A stretch of 64,000 bases of DNA from assembly GCA_016124745.1 (NCBI GenBank), contig WGNC01000010.1:124001-188000 (forward strand), written 5' to 3'. The translations under genes and the position numbers were made by a program. This document shows positions 52,116 to 59,803 of the stretch, one piece after another (the stretch's first letter is position 1; each line of letters opens with the position of its first letter). Under the pieces are notes generated by a model that was not told the origin of the DNA, did no database searches, and saw only the letters and a list, made by a program, of their open reading frames with translations. The DNA is from Thiobacillus sp. Its GTDB lineage: Bacteria; Pseudomonadota; Gammaproteobacteria; Burkholderiales; Thiobacillaceae.

Positions 52116-52498
52116 CCCGCGTTCTGGCGCCTGATCTGCTTCACCATCCAGGCCGGCGGGCTGGTCTGCAGGCTCTGGTTCAGCTCGGCCAGCACGGTGT
52201 CGATGAGCGTGCCTTCCTCGACCTTGAGCGGCTGGATGCCGCGCGCCAGCAGCTGCTTGATGGCCGAGGCGCCGACGGCGTTGCAGTAGACCGCGGCGCA
52301 GTCCTGCAGCAGGTCCATCTTGCTGGCGAGCTTGCCTTCGTGGCCGTCCATCGCGGTGTCGCTGTCGGTGAATTCGGCGACTTCCACGAGGCGCGCGTCG
52401 TCGTCGGACAGTTCGTATATGGCGAACGATTCGGCGGCGCCGAAGTGCTGGTCGACCTGGCGGCGGTCGCTGCTGGCGAAGGCGATTTTCACGCTCAT
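52073..52498 (-). CDS. nifX: NifX, FeMo-co/NifB-co carrier
   Basis: 141 residues. Dinitrogenase iron-molybdenum cofactor domain: VKIAFASSDRRQVDQHFGAAESFAIYEL, CNAVGASAIKQLLARGIQPLK and a tail to EEWQE. It carries FeMo-co precursors between NifEN and NifDK. ATG 52498 is chosen because it starts the domain directly; an upstream Met adds 14 residues overlapping nifN. The 3' end is duplicated downstream. Confidence 0.93.
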   Translation of the reverse strand: MSVKIAFASSDRRQVDQHFGAAESFAIYELSDDDARLVEVAEFTDSDTAMDGHEGKLASKMDLLQDCAAVYCNAVGASAIKQLLARGIQPLKVEEGTLIDTVLAELNQSLQTSPPAWMVKQIRRQNAGDRFGSMAQEEWQE

Positions 52499-52508
52499 GT
52501 CGGAGTCC

Positions 52509-53894
52509 TCAGTGGGTGTGACCAGGCGCAGGTGTCGCATGGCTGGCCTCCCCGGCGTGGTAGATGGAACGGTAGGCGGAAATCTCGTGGTGGCCGTTGC
52601 TGACCAGGATGTTGGCGAGGTCGAACAGCGTCTGCCGGGTGCCGCGATAGCCGACCCACAGCTTCTGGTAGCCGCCGATCAGGTCGTATTGCGGGAAGCC
52701 CGCGCGCAGCAGCGGCACGCCCAGATGCTGCGCCGTCTCGGCCGCGTGGGAATTGCTGATGACCAGGTCGACGCCGTGTTCGCGTGCCGCCAGCTCCAGG
52801 TCCTCCAGGTCGCCGAGCTTGACCTGGGTGGCAGGCACATCGTCGAGCACCGGCGCGCGCGATGGCGCCACCGCGGCGCTGACTTCGCAGCCCATGTCGG
52901 TGACCAGGCGGGCGCAGCCATAGAGCAGGTCCGGATCGCCGGCGATGGCGACGCGGGCGAAGCCGAGCATGAAGTGGGTGTCGACCATCGCGTCCTGCAG
53001 CTGCGCGCGCTGGCGTTCGAGCTTTTCCGGCACCGGCTGGCCGGAAATCAGGTTCAGCGCATGGACGAAGGCGTCGACCGCCGTGAGGCCCATGAGCGTG
53101 TCGAAGCGATAGTCGGGGACGCGGGTGCGTGCCTTGAGCAGATCGGCGGCGGGATCAAGCGAGCGGCCGATGACCAGCGTCGCCACCGACTCGCCCATGG
53201 TGACGATCTCCGCCACCGGGGTGCCGCCGGTAGTCAGCGGGCTCGACTCGGCCGCGGTCAGGTGGCCGTCGAGCGAGTCGGCGATGTCGGGCAGCACCAC
53301 CGGGCGCAGGCCGAAGGCCTCTACCAGCTCCTTGATGTGCTCGATGTCGCCCGGCGTCAGCAGCGAGCCGGCCAGTACGTTGACCTGCTTGTGGCGCTTG
53401 CCGACGCTGGCGCTTTCCTGCACCAGCACGTCGATCATCGACTTCACCGCCAACGCGTAGCCGCTTTCCAGGCAGCCGCTGTAGTCCGGCGTGACCACGG
53501 GCACGACAGGGATGTCGGCATACTCGGGGCAGGCGGAATGGAACTGTTTGGCGAGCCGATAGATGTCGGCACCCTGGGTTTCCGACAGCCCGGTGGTCGG
53601 CAGGCCGATCAGCGCAGGATGGTTCTTTTCGGCGATGGTGCGCAGGCCCTCGATCACGCTGTCGTCGGCGCCGAGCACGGTGGACGTCTGGTCCATCGCC
53701 GTGGTCTGCAGCGGAATCGGCTCGCGGAAGTGGCGCACGAAGAACACCTTGCCGAACGCCGTGCAGCCCTGCGAGCCGTGCATCATCGGGATGGCGCGGT
53801 TGACGCCGAGGAAGGCGAGCGAGGCGCCGACCGGCTGGCTGACCTTGAGCGGGCTGACGGCGAGCGCCTTGTTGCGTTTGATGATCTCTGCCAT
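52509..53894 (-). CDS. nifN: NifN, FeMo-co scaffold subunit
   Basis: 461 residues, homologous to NifK. N-terminus [39 protein letters not shown] contains the cluster cysteine region; [17 protein letters not shown] and [17 protein letters not shown] follow. The C-terminus is His-rich ([17 protein letters not shown]). With NifE it forms the scaffold where NifB-co is converted into FeMo-co. Four bases separate it from nifE. Confidence 0.96.
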   Translation of the reverse strand: MAEIIKRNKALAVSPLKVSQPVGASLAFLGVNRAIPMMHGSQGCTAFGKVFFVRHFREPIPLQTTAMDQTSTVLGADDSVIEGLRTIAEKNHPALIGLPTTGLSETQGADIYRLAKQFHSACPEYADIPVVPVVTPDYSGCLESGYALAVKSMIDVLVQESASVGKRHKQVNVLAGSLLTPGDIEHIKELVEAFGLRPVVLPDIADSLDGHLTAAESSPLTTGGTPVAEIVTMGESVATLVIGRSLDPAADLLKARTRVPDYRFDTLMGLTAVDAFVHALNLISGQPVPEKLERQRAQLQDAMVDTHFMLGFARVAIAGDPDLLYGCARLVTDMGCEVSAAVAPSRAPVLDDVPATQVKLGDLEDLELAAREHGVDLVISNSHAAETAQHLGVPLLRAGFPQYDLIGGYQKLWVGYRGTRQTLFDLANILVSNGHHEISAYRSIYHAGEASHATPAPGHTH

Positions 53895-53898
53895 TTCC

Positions 53899-55314
53899 CT
53901 AGCTCCCTGTTGCGGTCATCGGAATGCCCGGCGCCGAATCGGTCGCCCACGGCGCCGGCTTGCGCACCGAGGCCCACACCGGGCTCTCGATCGTCAGCGC
54001 CAGCTGGCGCGCCAGTTCTGACATGCCGGTGTAGCCGGCGTAGCCGAATTCGCGTTCCTGGTTGATGTCGAGAAAGGGGATGCGCGCCTTGAGCGCGGTG
54101 TACATGTTGCGGCCACCGGCGATGAGGATGTCGGCCTGGTATTCCTTGACAATGCCGATCAGCGCCTTGGGGCTGCCGTCGGTGATCATCCTGGTCTTCT
54201 CGCCCATGAGTTCGCGGATGCGTGCCTTGTCTTCCTCGGTCGACTTGTTGGTGCCGGTGGCGACCACGTCCATGCCAAGGTCCTGCAGCGCCGAGACGAT
54301 CGACCATGACTTCACGCCGCCGGTATAGAGCAGCACGCGCTTGCCTTTAAGGCGCTGCCGCCACGGCTCCAGCGCGGCATCGACGCGGGCTTCCTCGCGC
54401 GCGATCATCGCTTCGACGCGCTCGGTCAGCGAAGCGTCGCCGATCAGGCGGGCGAATTCGCGGAAGGCGTGGCTGGTGTCGGTGACGCCGTAGAAGCTGC
54501 CCTCGAAGAACGGCACGCCGTGCGTCGATTCCAGCTTGCGTGCGACATTCAATAGCGCCTTGGCGCACACCACCATGCTGGTCTCGGCGCGGTGCATGGC
54601 CTGCACCTGGTGGAAGCGCGCATCGCCTGACAGCGTGCAGAGGATGCGCAGGCCGAGTTCGTCGAACAGCGGCAGCACGTGCCAGAACTCGCCCGCGATG
54701 TTGTACTCGCCGATCAGGTTGACGTCGTGCACGGCGATGCCGGGGCGCTGCGCCTCGGGCGGCACCGGGTCCGGGTCGCGCGTGCCGATCACGTACTTGA
54801 ACATGGAATCGCCGGCGATGCGGTTGCCGAGGTTCTTGGTGCCGTAGAAGCCGGCGCAGTCGACCGGCACCACCGGCACGCCGTAGCGCTGCGCGGCGTC
54901 CTTGCAGACCGCGTCGACGTCGTCGCCGACGAGCGCCGGCACGCAGGTGTTGTAGACGAATACCGCGGCCGGGTGATGGCTGTCGATGGCCTGCTTGATC
55001 GAATGGAACAGCCGCTTCTCGCTGCGCCCCATGATCACGTCCTGCTCGGTCAGGTCGGTGGTCATGCCGATCTTGTAGAGCGTGGGGCCGGAGGAGCGCG
55101 TGCCGCGGTTGTCCCAGCTCGACCCGGCGCAGGCGATCGGGCCGTGCACGATGTGCGCGACGTCGGCGATCGGCAGCAGCGCGATCTGCGCGCCGTCGAA
55201 CGAGCAGCCGCCCGCCGTCGCCCCCGGCTTGGGCTTGGCGCAGCCCGATTTCGACTTGGTGTTGTGCGCGCAGGCCGGTTCGTTGAGTAACTCGGCAATG
55301 TCCTTGGCTTGCAT
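53899..55314 (-). CDS. nifE: NifE, FeMo-co scaffold subunit
   Basis: 471 residues, homologous to NifD. Conserved cysteines appear in [36 protein letters not shown] and [13 protein letters not shown]; the [15 protein letters not shown] and [16 protein letters not shown] regions are typical. Start ATG 55314 with AAGCCAAGGACA-type context; promoter 25 bases upstream. First gene of the long operon running to about 43714. Confidence 0.97.
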   Translation of the reverse strand: MQAKDIAELLNEPACAHNTKSKSGCAKPKPGATAGGCSFDGAQIALLPIADVAHIVHGPIACAGSSWDNRGTRSSGPTLYKIGMTTDLTEQDVIMGRSEKRLFHSIKQAIDSHHPAAVFVYNTCVPALVGDDVDAVCKDAAQRYGVPVVPVDCAGFYGTKNLGNRIAGDSMFKYVIGTRDPDPVPPEAQRPGIAVHDVNLIGEYNIAGEFWHVLPLFDELGLRILCTLSGDARFHQVQAMHRAETSMVVCAKALLNVARKLESTHGVPFFEGSFYGVTDTSHAFREFARLIGDASLTERVEAMIAREEARVDAALEPWRQRLKGKRVLLYTGGVKSWSIVSALQDLGMDVVATGTNKSTEEDKARIRELMGEKTRMITDGSPKALIGIVKEYQADILIAGGRNMYTALKARIPFLDINQEREFGYAGYTGMSELARQLALTIESPVWASVRKPAPWATDSAPGIPMTATGS

Positions 55315-55350
55315 GACGGATCGCTCGGAAAATGTCCTGATCTTTCCATC

Positions 55351-55364
55351 GCAAGGGTCGTGCC
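55351..55364 (-). promoter_or_regulatory. Sigma-54 promoter of the nifE operon
   Basis: On the - strand TTTGGCACGACCCTTGCG, with GG at 55364-55363 and GC at 55352-55351, spacing 10. Predicted start about 55339. Confidence 0.88.
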
Positions 55365-55409
55365 AAACGGTATGTGCTTGGTTTTACTACTAATCGCGCC
55401 CGTCTGTCA

Positions 55410-55425
55410 TGTAGCAAACCTTACA
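55410..55425. promoter_or_regulatory. NifA activator site of the nifE operon
   Basis: TGT-AGCAAACCTT-ACA, perfect TGT-N10-ACA, about 71-86 bases upstream of the predicted nifE start. The interior AGCAAACC is the reverse complement of the GGTTTGC interior in the sites at 31808, 36214 and 57435. Confidence 0.85.
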
Positions 55426-55537
55426 CAGAGCCCGCGGATGGGGGCGGGGTCTACAAAATATTTAGGTTCCGGGCTCCGGCTGTTCAAGTTGGAACGCCGC
55501 CCGCGTTGCTTGTGGCCATCCTGCAGTGGGAGGCACA

Positions 55538-56503
55538 TCACGCGCTATAGGGTGCGCGCATCCATTGCGTGAGCAGTTCGGCATCCTGCTCGCGCAGATA
55601 GCTGAAGCCAGCATCGAGGTCGCCGGCAAGCTTGCCGGCGACCTCGCCCGGCGTCAGACCGCCCGCAACCAGGTGGAAATACCAGGCGCCGGGATAGCCG
55701 GCGGCACGGTCGAAAGCCAGCAGCTGGTTGGCGGCGTCAACTCCATGCGCCGTCTTGTCCCAGTGAAACGACTTGAGCTTCCGGGCATGCAGCGAAACGG
55801 GCGCGGCCGAGAGCACGGCGTTGCGATAGCGATCCTGATGCTCGCGCAGGGCGATGATCCAGTGATCACAGAAGTGGCTCTTGGCGTGGGCCTGGCTTTT
55901 CATCCAGTCGCCGAGAAAACGCGACAGCGGATGGGTCTGGCCGACCGGCGCGGGGAGCCGGGCCGCGACATAGCGCATGTCGGTCAGGCGACGGAACCGG
56001 TAGTGCGGCGGCGCCACCGGGTGGGCTTCCAGCAGGACCGGGTGCAACGGGTCGATGAGTTCCTGCAGGTCCGTGGGCGGATCATTGGGGGAGAACAGGT
56101 GTCGGTCCAGAACTTCGTGCAGTTCTTCGATTTCCAGCTGCAGGAAATCCGCGGGTGCCGGCCCATAGGGCGCGACGAAGTAATGCGTGCGGCCGCTGTG
56201 GCGTGTCGCGATCAGGCCATCGTCGACATGACGCTGAAGAAAAGCATCCATGTCGCCATCACAGTCGGCCAGTTCCTTTTCGGCCCAGCGTTCCAGATTA
56301 TCTGCAACGCGCTCGCCGTTGACCCGGACCACCCCGCCCGGACGATACCAGCCGCCGCGGCTGAGCGCGGCGCGAAACGGCCGGCCAGGCAGGGCGCGTC
56401 CCGCCTTGTCCAGCAGGCTGCTGTGGTGCGGGCGCGGCGGCGTGGCCTCGAGCTCGGCTACAAGCTGCTGCAACGCGCGATCGTCGATGGGGCAACCATT
56501 CAT
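55538..56503 (-). CDS. Nif-cluster protein of unknown function (321 aa)
   Basis: 321 residues, no signal or membrane segment. Visible stretches: CPIDDRALQQLVAELEATPP, GWYRPGGVVRVNGERVADNLERWAEKELADCDGDMDAF, and a helical C-terminus (MKSQAHAKSHFCDHWIIALREHQDR; GGLTPGEVAGKLAGDLDAGF). I do not know the family. Starts on ATGA overlapping the LRV-FeS gene and is therefore co-translated with it from a sigma-54 promoter, so it is very likely a nitrogen-fixation accessory protein. Confidence 0.7.
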   Translation of the reverse strand: MNGCPIDDRALQQLVAELEATPPRPHHSSLLDKAGRALPGRPFRAALSRGGWYRPGGVVRVNGERVADNLERWAEKELADCDGDMDAFLQRHVDDGLIATRHSGRTHYFVAPYGPAPADFLQLEIEELHEVLDRHLFSPNDPPTDLQELIDPLHPVLLEAHPVAPPHYRFRRLTDMRYVAARLPAPVGQTHPLSRFLGDWMKSQAHAKSHFCDHWIIALREHQDRYRNAVLSAAPVSLHARKLKSFHWDKTAHGVDAANQLLAFDRAAGYPGAWYFHLVAGGLTPGEVAGKLAGDLDAGFSYLREQDAELLTQWMRAPYSA

Positions 56504-57246
56504 GTTGTGTCCTTGCTCCGCGTTTCATTGAGACGGGCCCACACCTGCTCCCGCACATCCTTGTCCTCATCGCCGATGTAAGCGCGAATGGCTTCGAGCG
56601 GTGCCTGATCCACGGCACCGAGACGCACGCGCCAGTCGGGGTCGCCCAGCATGCGCGCGGCATCGTCGGGCAACATGCGTGAAGCGGCAATCGCACGCAC
56701 TTCCGCATCCTCGTCGGCCGCCAGTTTCGACAGCGCGAAGGGCGGCAGCCGGCGCGCGACCTCCTTGCGCACTTCACGGTCTTCGTCCCGCACCAGACGC
56801 GACAAGCTGCCGTGGGGGATACGCTGCGCCACATGCTGGCGCACCAGGTAGTCCGGGTCACCGAGCATCATGTGCAGGCCTGTTACAGGTAGCCTGCTGG
56901 CCACGGTGATGCGCACTTCGCGGTCCTCATCGCCGAGGAAAGGCATCAGGTCTTCCGGCGGCAGACGGGTGACCACGGCACGACGCACCGCCTCGTCGCT
57001 ATCGTAGGCAAGAGCGCGCACGGCTGCAACGGGTGCGTAGCGCACAGCGATGGCGCGCCGTTCCCAAAAGGCATCGTGCAAGCAGCCTTCGGCGAATTCC
57101 GGATTCATGCGCAGGAAGCGCTCGATCTGACGCCCGCTATGGGCGACCAGGCAGCGATCGCCGGGCTCGCAGCGTCCGGCAGGTCTCAAGGTCTCACGAT
57201 GTGGACAGCTCGTACAGTCCGCATGCGGCGTTTCGATCCGGCTCAT
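56500..57246 (-). CDS. LRV protein with N-terminal [4Fe-4S] domain
   Basis: 248 residues. The LRV_FeS4 domain has ligands C11-x2-C14-x11-C26-x5-C32 (HADCTSCPHRETLR, GRCEPGDRCLVAHSGRQIERFL). About seven leucine-rich-variant/HEAT-like repeats of 24 residues follow (e.g. EAVRRAVVTRLPPEDLMPFL, REVRKEVARRLPPFALSKLA). The first described member comes from the Azotobacter vinelandii nif region; function still unknown. ATG 57246 begins the FeS domain directly; upstream in-frame sequence runs into the promoter. Confidence 0.92.
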   Translation of the reverse strand: MSRIETPHADCTSCPHRETLRPAGRCEPGDRCLVAHSGRQIERFLRMNPEFAEGCLHDAFWERRAIAVRYAPVAAVRALAYDSDEAVRRAVVTRLPPEDLMPFLGDEDREVRITVASRLPVTGLHMMLGDPDYLVRQHVAQRIPHGSLSRLVRDEDREVRKEVARRLPPFALSKLAADEDAEVRAIAASRMLPDDAARMLGDPDWRVRLGAVDQAPLEAIRAYIGDEDKDVREQVWARLNETRSKDTT

Positions 57247-57326
57247 GAAGGGGAAACGATTGGTTTCTGTCACGATTTGTTCAAAATGGGGTGCGCGTCC
57301 CGGATGGGTTTTCCCGATGATGGTTC

Positions 57327-57340
57327 GCAAGCGCCGTGCC
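57327..57340 (-). promoter_or_regulatory. Sigma-54 promoter of the LRV-FeS operon
   Basis: On the - strand TGGCACGGCGCTTGC, with GG at 57340-57339 and GC at 57328-57327, spacing 10; the core is identical to that of the rnf promoter. Predicted start about 57315. Confidence 0.88.
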
Positions 57341-57434
57341 AGATGAGTCAAACCGGCATGAGCTTGATTTGACAGAGCAAAATTTGCGGCTGCCGTTGCA
57401 GGATGCAAACACGCGACAAGGCCACGCGCAGGCT

Positions 57435-57450
57435 TGTCGCAAACCCTACA
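57435..57450. promoter_or_regulatory. NifA activator site of the LRV-FeS operon
   Basis: TGT-CGCAAACCCT-ACA, perfect TGT-N10-ACA, about 120-135 bases upstream of the predicted start and just beyond the hemerythrin pseudogene stop. Confidence 0.85.
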
Positions 57451-57471
57451 AGTGCCGACGGGAAGAACCGG

Positions 57472-58004
57472 CTAGCTTGCCTGTCGCTCGAGGAAGGTGG
57501 TCAATGCGGCGTCCATGGTCGCCATGTGCAGGTCGAACCACGGCGCCAGCCCGCCTTTCACGTAGGCGCGTGCCAGCGCGATGTGCCCGCGCTTGATCGA
57601 CAGATTGAGTCGCACCAGTTCGCCCAGCACGCGATAGTGTTCGCTCTCGTGTTCGGCGATGCCGGGATAGCGGCTGGCGCGCACTAGGGCCTGCTAAGGT
57701 TAATTGCGCTCCTGCGGCGAGGCCGATTCGGGATGCAGGCCACGAAGCGGGACGGGCCGCTGTGCCGGCACAGCAAGCGGCTCGCGACAACGGGATGCGC
57801 CCGACTCGGCCCGCCCACCTCGGCAATATGCAGCCGCATCAGCGCCAGCAGTGCCTGGAAGCGTGACGGAAAGGCCGCGCTGTCCGCCCCGATCAGGCCT
57901 TCGATCAATTCTGCCAGCGCCTGGTGCGTTGCCTCCACGTCGCTCGGTTCCAGCGGCGGGACGGGTGCGTGCGCGGGTTCGGGGTGCAGGCTGGTCAGCA
58001 TCAT
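57472..58004 (-). pseudogene. Hemerythrin-like gene interrupted by a palindromic insertion
   Basis: The N-terminal half (MMLTSLHPEPAHAP..., EATHQALAELIEGLIG, RFQALLALMRLHIAE) and the C-terminal half (RASRYPGIAEHESEHYRVLG, PWFDLHMATMDAALTTFLERQ) together give a bacteriohemerythrin-type four-helix domain with the diiron His/Glu pattern. At 57691-57818 a 128-base segment interrupts it. Removing that segment restores ...IAE-EALVRASRYPG. The insertion brings stops (TAA, TAG) and a frame change. The start overlaps the stop of the SIR2-like gene (ATGA). Probably once an O2- or NO-binding protein of the nif region. Confidence 0.8.
57691..57818. mobile_element. 128-base palindromic insertion (MITE/REP-like)
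   Basis: Near-terminal inverted repeats GGCCGATTCGGG and CCGACTCGGCC, with a perfect 16-base palindrome GCTGTGCCGGCACAGC (57760-57775) at the centre. It has no coding capacity. It interrupts the hemerythrin gene exactly between HIAE and EALVRAS. No clear target duplication was seen. Confidence 0.7.
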
Positions 58005-58873
58005 GCCGCCTCGGCGCGCACGACGCCTTCACTCTTCCAGGCTTCGGCCGCCGCCAGAAAATCGGACACGTCCGCGTCCATCCACTCGAATCCGCGCTTG
58101 GCCAGGAAACGCTTCTCCTTGTCGGTGGCGTTCGGAATCAGCGCCCAGCCGCTGGGCTGGCCGGCGCCAAAGACGATGTCTGCGAGCACCATGCGTTCGG
58201 TGTCGCGCGTCAGGCGCAGGCCCAGCAGCAGGTACTGGCGGCCCTGGCGCAAGCGCTTGATGAAGGACGGAATCGCGAAGCCGCCCATGAGCTCGGTGAC
58301 GTAGTCGACGAAGTCGGCATCGGAGGCGATGTAGTCGGATTCCGGCAGCGGTGTGCCCAGTGGCTTGAACAGCACCGGCAGGCTGGTGTCGACGGCTTCC
58401 TGCTCGACCGGCGTGTAGGTCGAGCCATCGTACTGGTAGAGGCGGAAGCGGTAGGCGGTGCCGGCGATCCGCGCCACTCCGACGACGAGGGTGTGCGGGG
58501 TGCCAGCATAGGCGCTCTGCAGCAGCGTGTCGCGGTTGCTGTCGACCACGTAGGGCAGGTTCCTGCCGGCCAGCCAGGTATGCAGCGCGGATGCGCTCCA
58601 GGCCGTGTCACGGTAGGTGGCGTCGAGCAGACGGGTCAGGGCCGAGCGCCCGCGCTTGAGTTCGATATTCATGGCGGCGCGCGAAAACTCGTACATCAGC
58701 TTGGGCGCCATCGGACGGCCTTCGTTGATGGCCAGGATCAGACTCTCGCTGTCGGCGGGAATGGGCTGACCCGACTGTGGGTTGACCACGCCGGCCAGTG
58801 CGCCGGCACCGAGGTAGGGAACGACCGTGCCTTCGGCCAGGCCCGACAGGATGGATTCGAAGCGGGAATGCAT
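58001..58873 (-). CDS. SIR2-like protein of the nif region
   Basis: 290 residues. N-terminal SIR2_2-type NAD-binding segment ESILSGLAEGTVVPYLGAGALAG, then ILAINEGRPMAPKLMYEFSRAAMNIELKRG. A mid-region gives LPYVVDSNRDTLLQSAYAGTPHTL, with the N-x-D type motif of sirtuin-like folds; the end is FEWMDADVSDFLAAAEAW. ATG 58873 is chosen for AAGGAG six bases upstream. It may cleave or bind NAD. Location next to draT, which uses NAD to modify NifH, makes NAD-linked control of nitrogenase an attractive but untested idea. Confidence 0.78.
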   Translation of the reverse strand: MHSRFESILSGLAEGTVVPYLGAGALAGVVNPQSGQPIPADSESLILAINEGRPMAPKLMYEFSRAAMNIELKRGRSALTRLLDATYRDTAWSASALHTWLAGRNLPYVVDSNRDTLLQSAYAGTPHTLVVGVARIAGTAYRFRLYQYDGSTYTPVEQEAVDTSLPVLFKPLGTPLPESDYIASDADFVDYVTELMGGFAIPSFIKRLRQGRQYLLLGLRLTRDTERMVLADIVFGAGQPSGWALIPNATDKEKRFLAKRGFEWMDADVSDFLAAAEAWKSEGVVRAEAA

Positions 58874-58908
58874 GGACAACTCCTTGTTGGGGCAACACGG
58901 GGTGTCCT

Positions 58909-58922
58909 GCAAGAAGCGGGCC
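58909..58922 (-). promoter_or_regulatory. Possible sigma-54 promoter of the SIR2-like gene
   Basis: On the - strand GCGGCCCGCTTCTTGCAGG, with GG at 58922-58921 and GC at 58910-58909, spacing 10. The -24 half (CGGCCC) is weak. Predicted start about 58897. Confidence 0.45.
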
Positions 58923-58967
58923 GCAGCGCGGGTCACGGAACGGCGCGGGTTTGCGGCGTGCGGCGAC

Positions 58968-58983
58968 TGTCGGGTTTGCGCCA
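58968..58983. promoter_or_regulatory. Degenerate NifA-type site upstream of the SIR2-like gene
   Basis: TGT-CGGGTTTGCG-CCA: one mismatch to TGT-N10-ACA, but with the same CGGGTTTGC interior as the perfect site at 36214. About 71-86 bases upstream of the putative start at 58897. Confidence 0.45.
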
Positions 58984-59020
58984 GGGCGCGAAAGCGTGTC
59001 GCAAACGCCCCCGATTTCCA

Positions 59021-59098
59021 TGCGGCGCATTACGCCTTCGGCTAATGCGCCCTACGGTTGTTGTAGGGCGCAATAAGCGAAGCGCATTGCGCCGCATG
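59021..59098. repeat. REP-like palindrome pair upstream of the RAYT gene
   Basis: Two hairpins in a row: GGCGCATTACGCCTTCGGCT-AATGCGCC and GGCGCAATAAGCGAAGCGCA-TTGCGCC. The left hairpin recurs exactly, and the right one in interrupted form, at 59657-59795 on the other side of the transposase gene. Confidence 0.88.
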
Positions 59099-59121
59099 CC
59101 ATCGCCGCCGATACTTTTACC

Positions 59122-59652
59122 ATGCCCGATTACCGACGCGCCTGGCATCCGGGCGGAACCTATTTCTTCACCGTCAATCTGCTGCAACGGCACGGCAACG
59201 ACCTACTGACGCGGCATGTCGAGGTGTTGCGCGCGGTGGTGCGTTCGGTGCGGGAAAGACATCCGTTCCGGATTCATGGCTGGGTGGTGCTGCCTGAACA
59301 CCTGCACTGCGTCATCGAACTGCCGCCGGGTCATGCGGATTTCGCGACTCGCTGGCGCTTGATCAAGATGGGGTTTTCCAAGGCCTTGCCGCGTACCGAG
59401 CGGGTATCGAAGGTGCGCGCGAAACGTGGCGAACGCGGAATCTGGCAGCGGCGATATTGGGAACACCTGATCCGCGACGAGGCTGATTTCCAGGCACACA
59501 TGGATTATGTGCATATCAATCCGTTGAAGCATGGGCTGGTGCAACAGGTGGCGGATTGGCCGTATTCGACTTTTCACCGGCTGGTTGAGCAAGGGGTTTA
59601 TCCGTCGGATTGGGCCGGGGGTGACGAGGGCGGAGTCGGGTACGCGGATTAG
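59122..59652 (+). CDS. REP-associated tyrosine transposase (RAYT)
   Basis: 176 residues of the Y1/HUH transposase family (IS200/IS605 relatives): N-terminal RRAWHPGGTYFFTVNLLQR, HUH motif H60-L-H62 in VLPEHLHCVIELP, and catalytic Tyr129 in HMDYVHINPLKHGLV, preceded by the typical RRYWEHLIRDE. RAYTs are single-copy domesticated transposases thought to spread REP palindromes; here both flanks carry such palindromes. It lies between the SIR2-like gene and draT. Confidence 0.92.
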   Translation: MPDYRRAWHPGGTYFFTVNLLQRHGNDLLTRHVEVLRAVVRSVRERHPFRIHGWVVLPEHLHCVIELPPGHADFATRWRLIKMGFSKALPRTERVSKVRAKRGERGIWQRRYWEHLIRDEADFQAHMDYVHINPLKHGLVQQVADWPYSTFHRLVEQGVYPSDWAGGDEGGVGYAD

Positions 59653-59656
59653 CCCC

Positions 59657-59795
59657 ATGCGGCGCATTACGCCTTCGGCTAATGCGCCCTACGGAAAGTG
59701 GGTAGGGCGCAATAAGTGAAGCGGTGCGTGGTTGTTGCCGACTTGTCGGCTTTACAACCACGGCCTGCCCCTTGCGGGTGCATTGCGCCGCATGC
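59657..59795. repeat. REP-like palindrome pair downstream of RAYT, interrupted by a second palindrome
   Basis: Repeats the upstream unit (GCGGCGCATTACGCCTTCGG...) but its second hairpin is split by about 57 bases after GCGCAATAAGTGAAGCG. The insert contains a nested perfect hairpin: GTGGTTGT...ACAACCAC (59728-59761) around GCCGAC-TT-GTCGGC (59737-59750). Confidence 0.85.
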
Positions 59796-59803
59796 TGAGC
59801 GAT

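Noticed and set aside
59728-59761. Nested hairpin considered as the terminator of the RAYT gene
   Set aside because: It lies inside an interrupted REP unit and lacks a T run; insertion of a second palindromic element explains it better.
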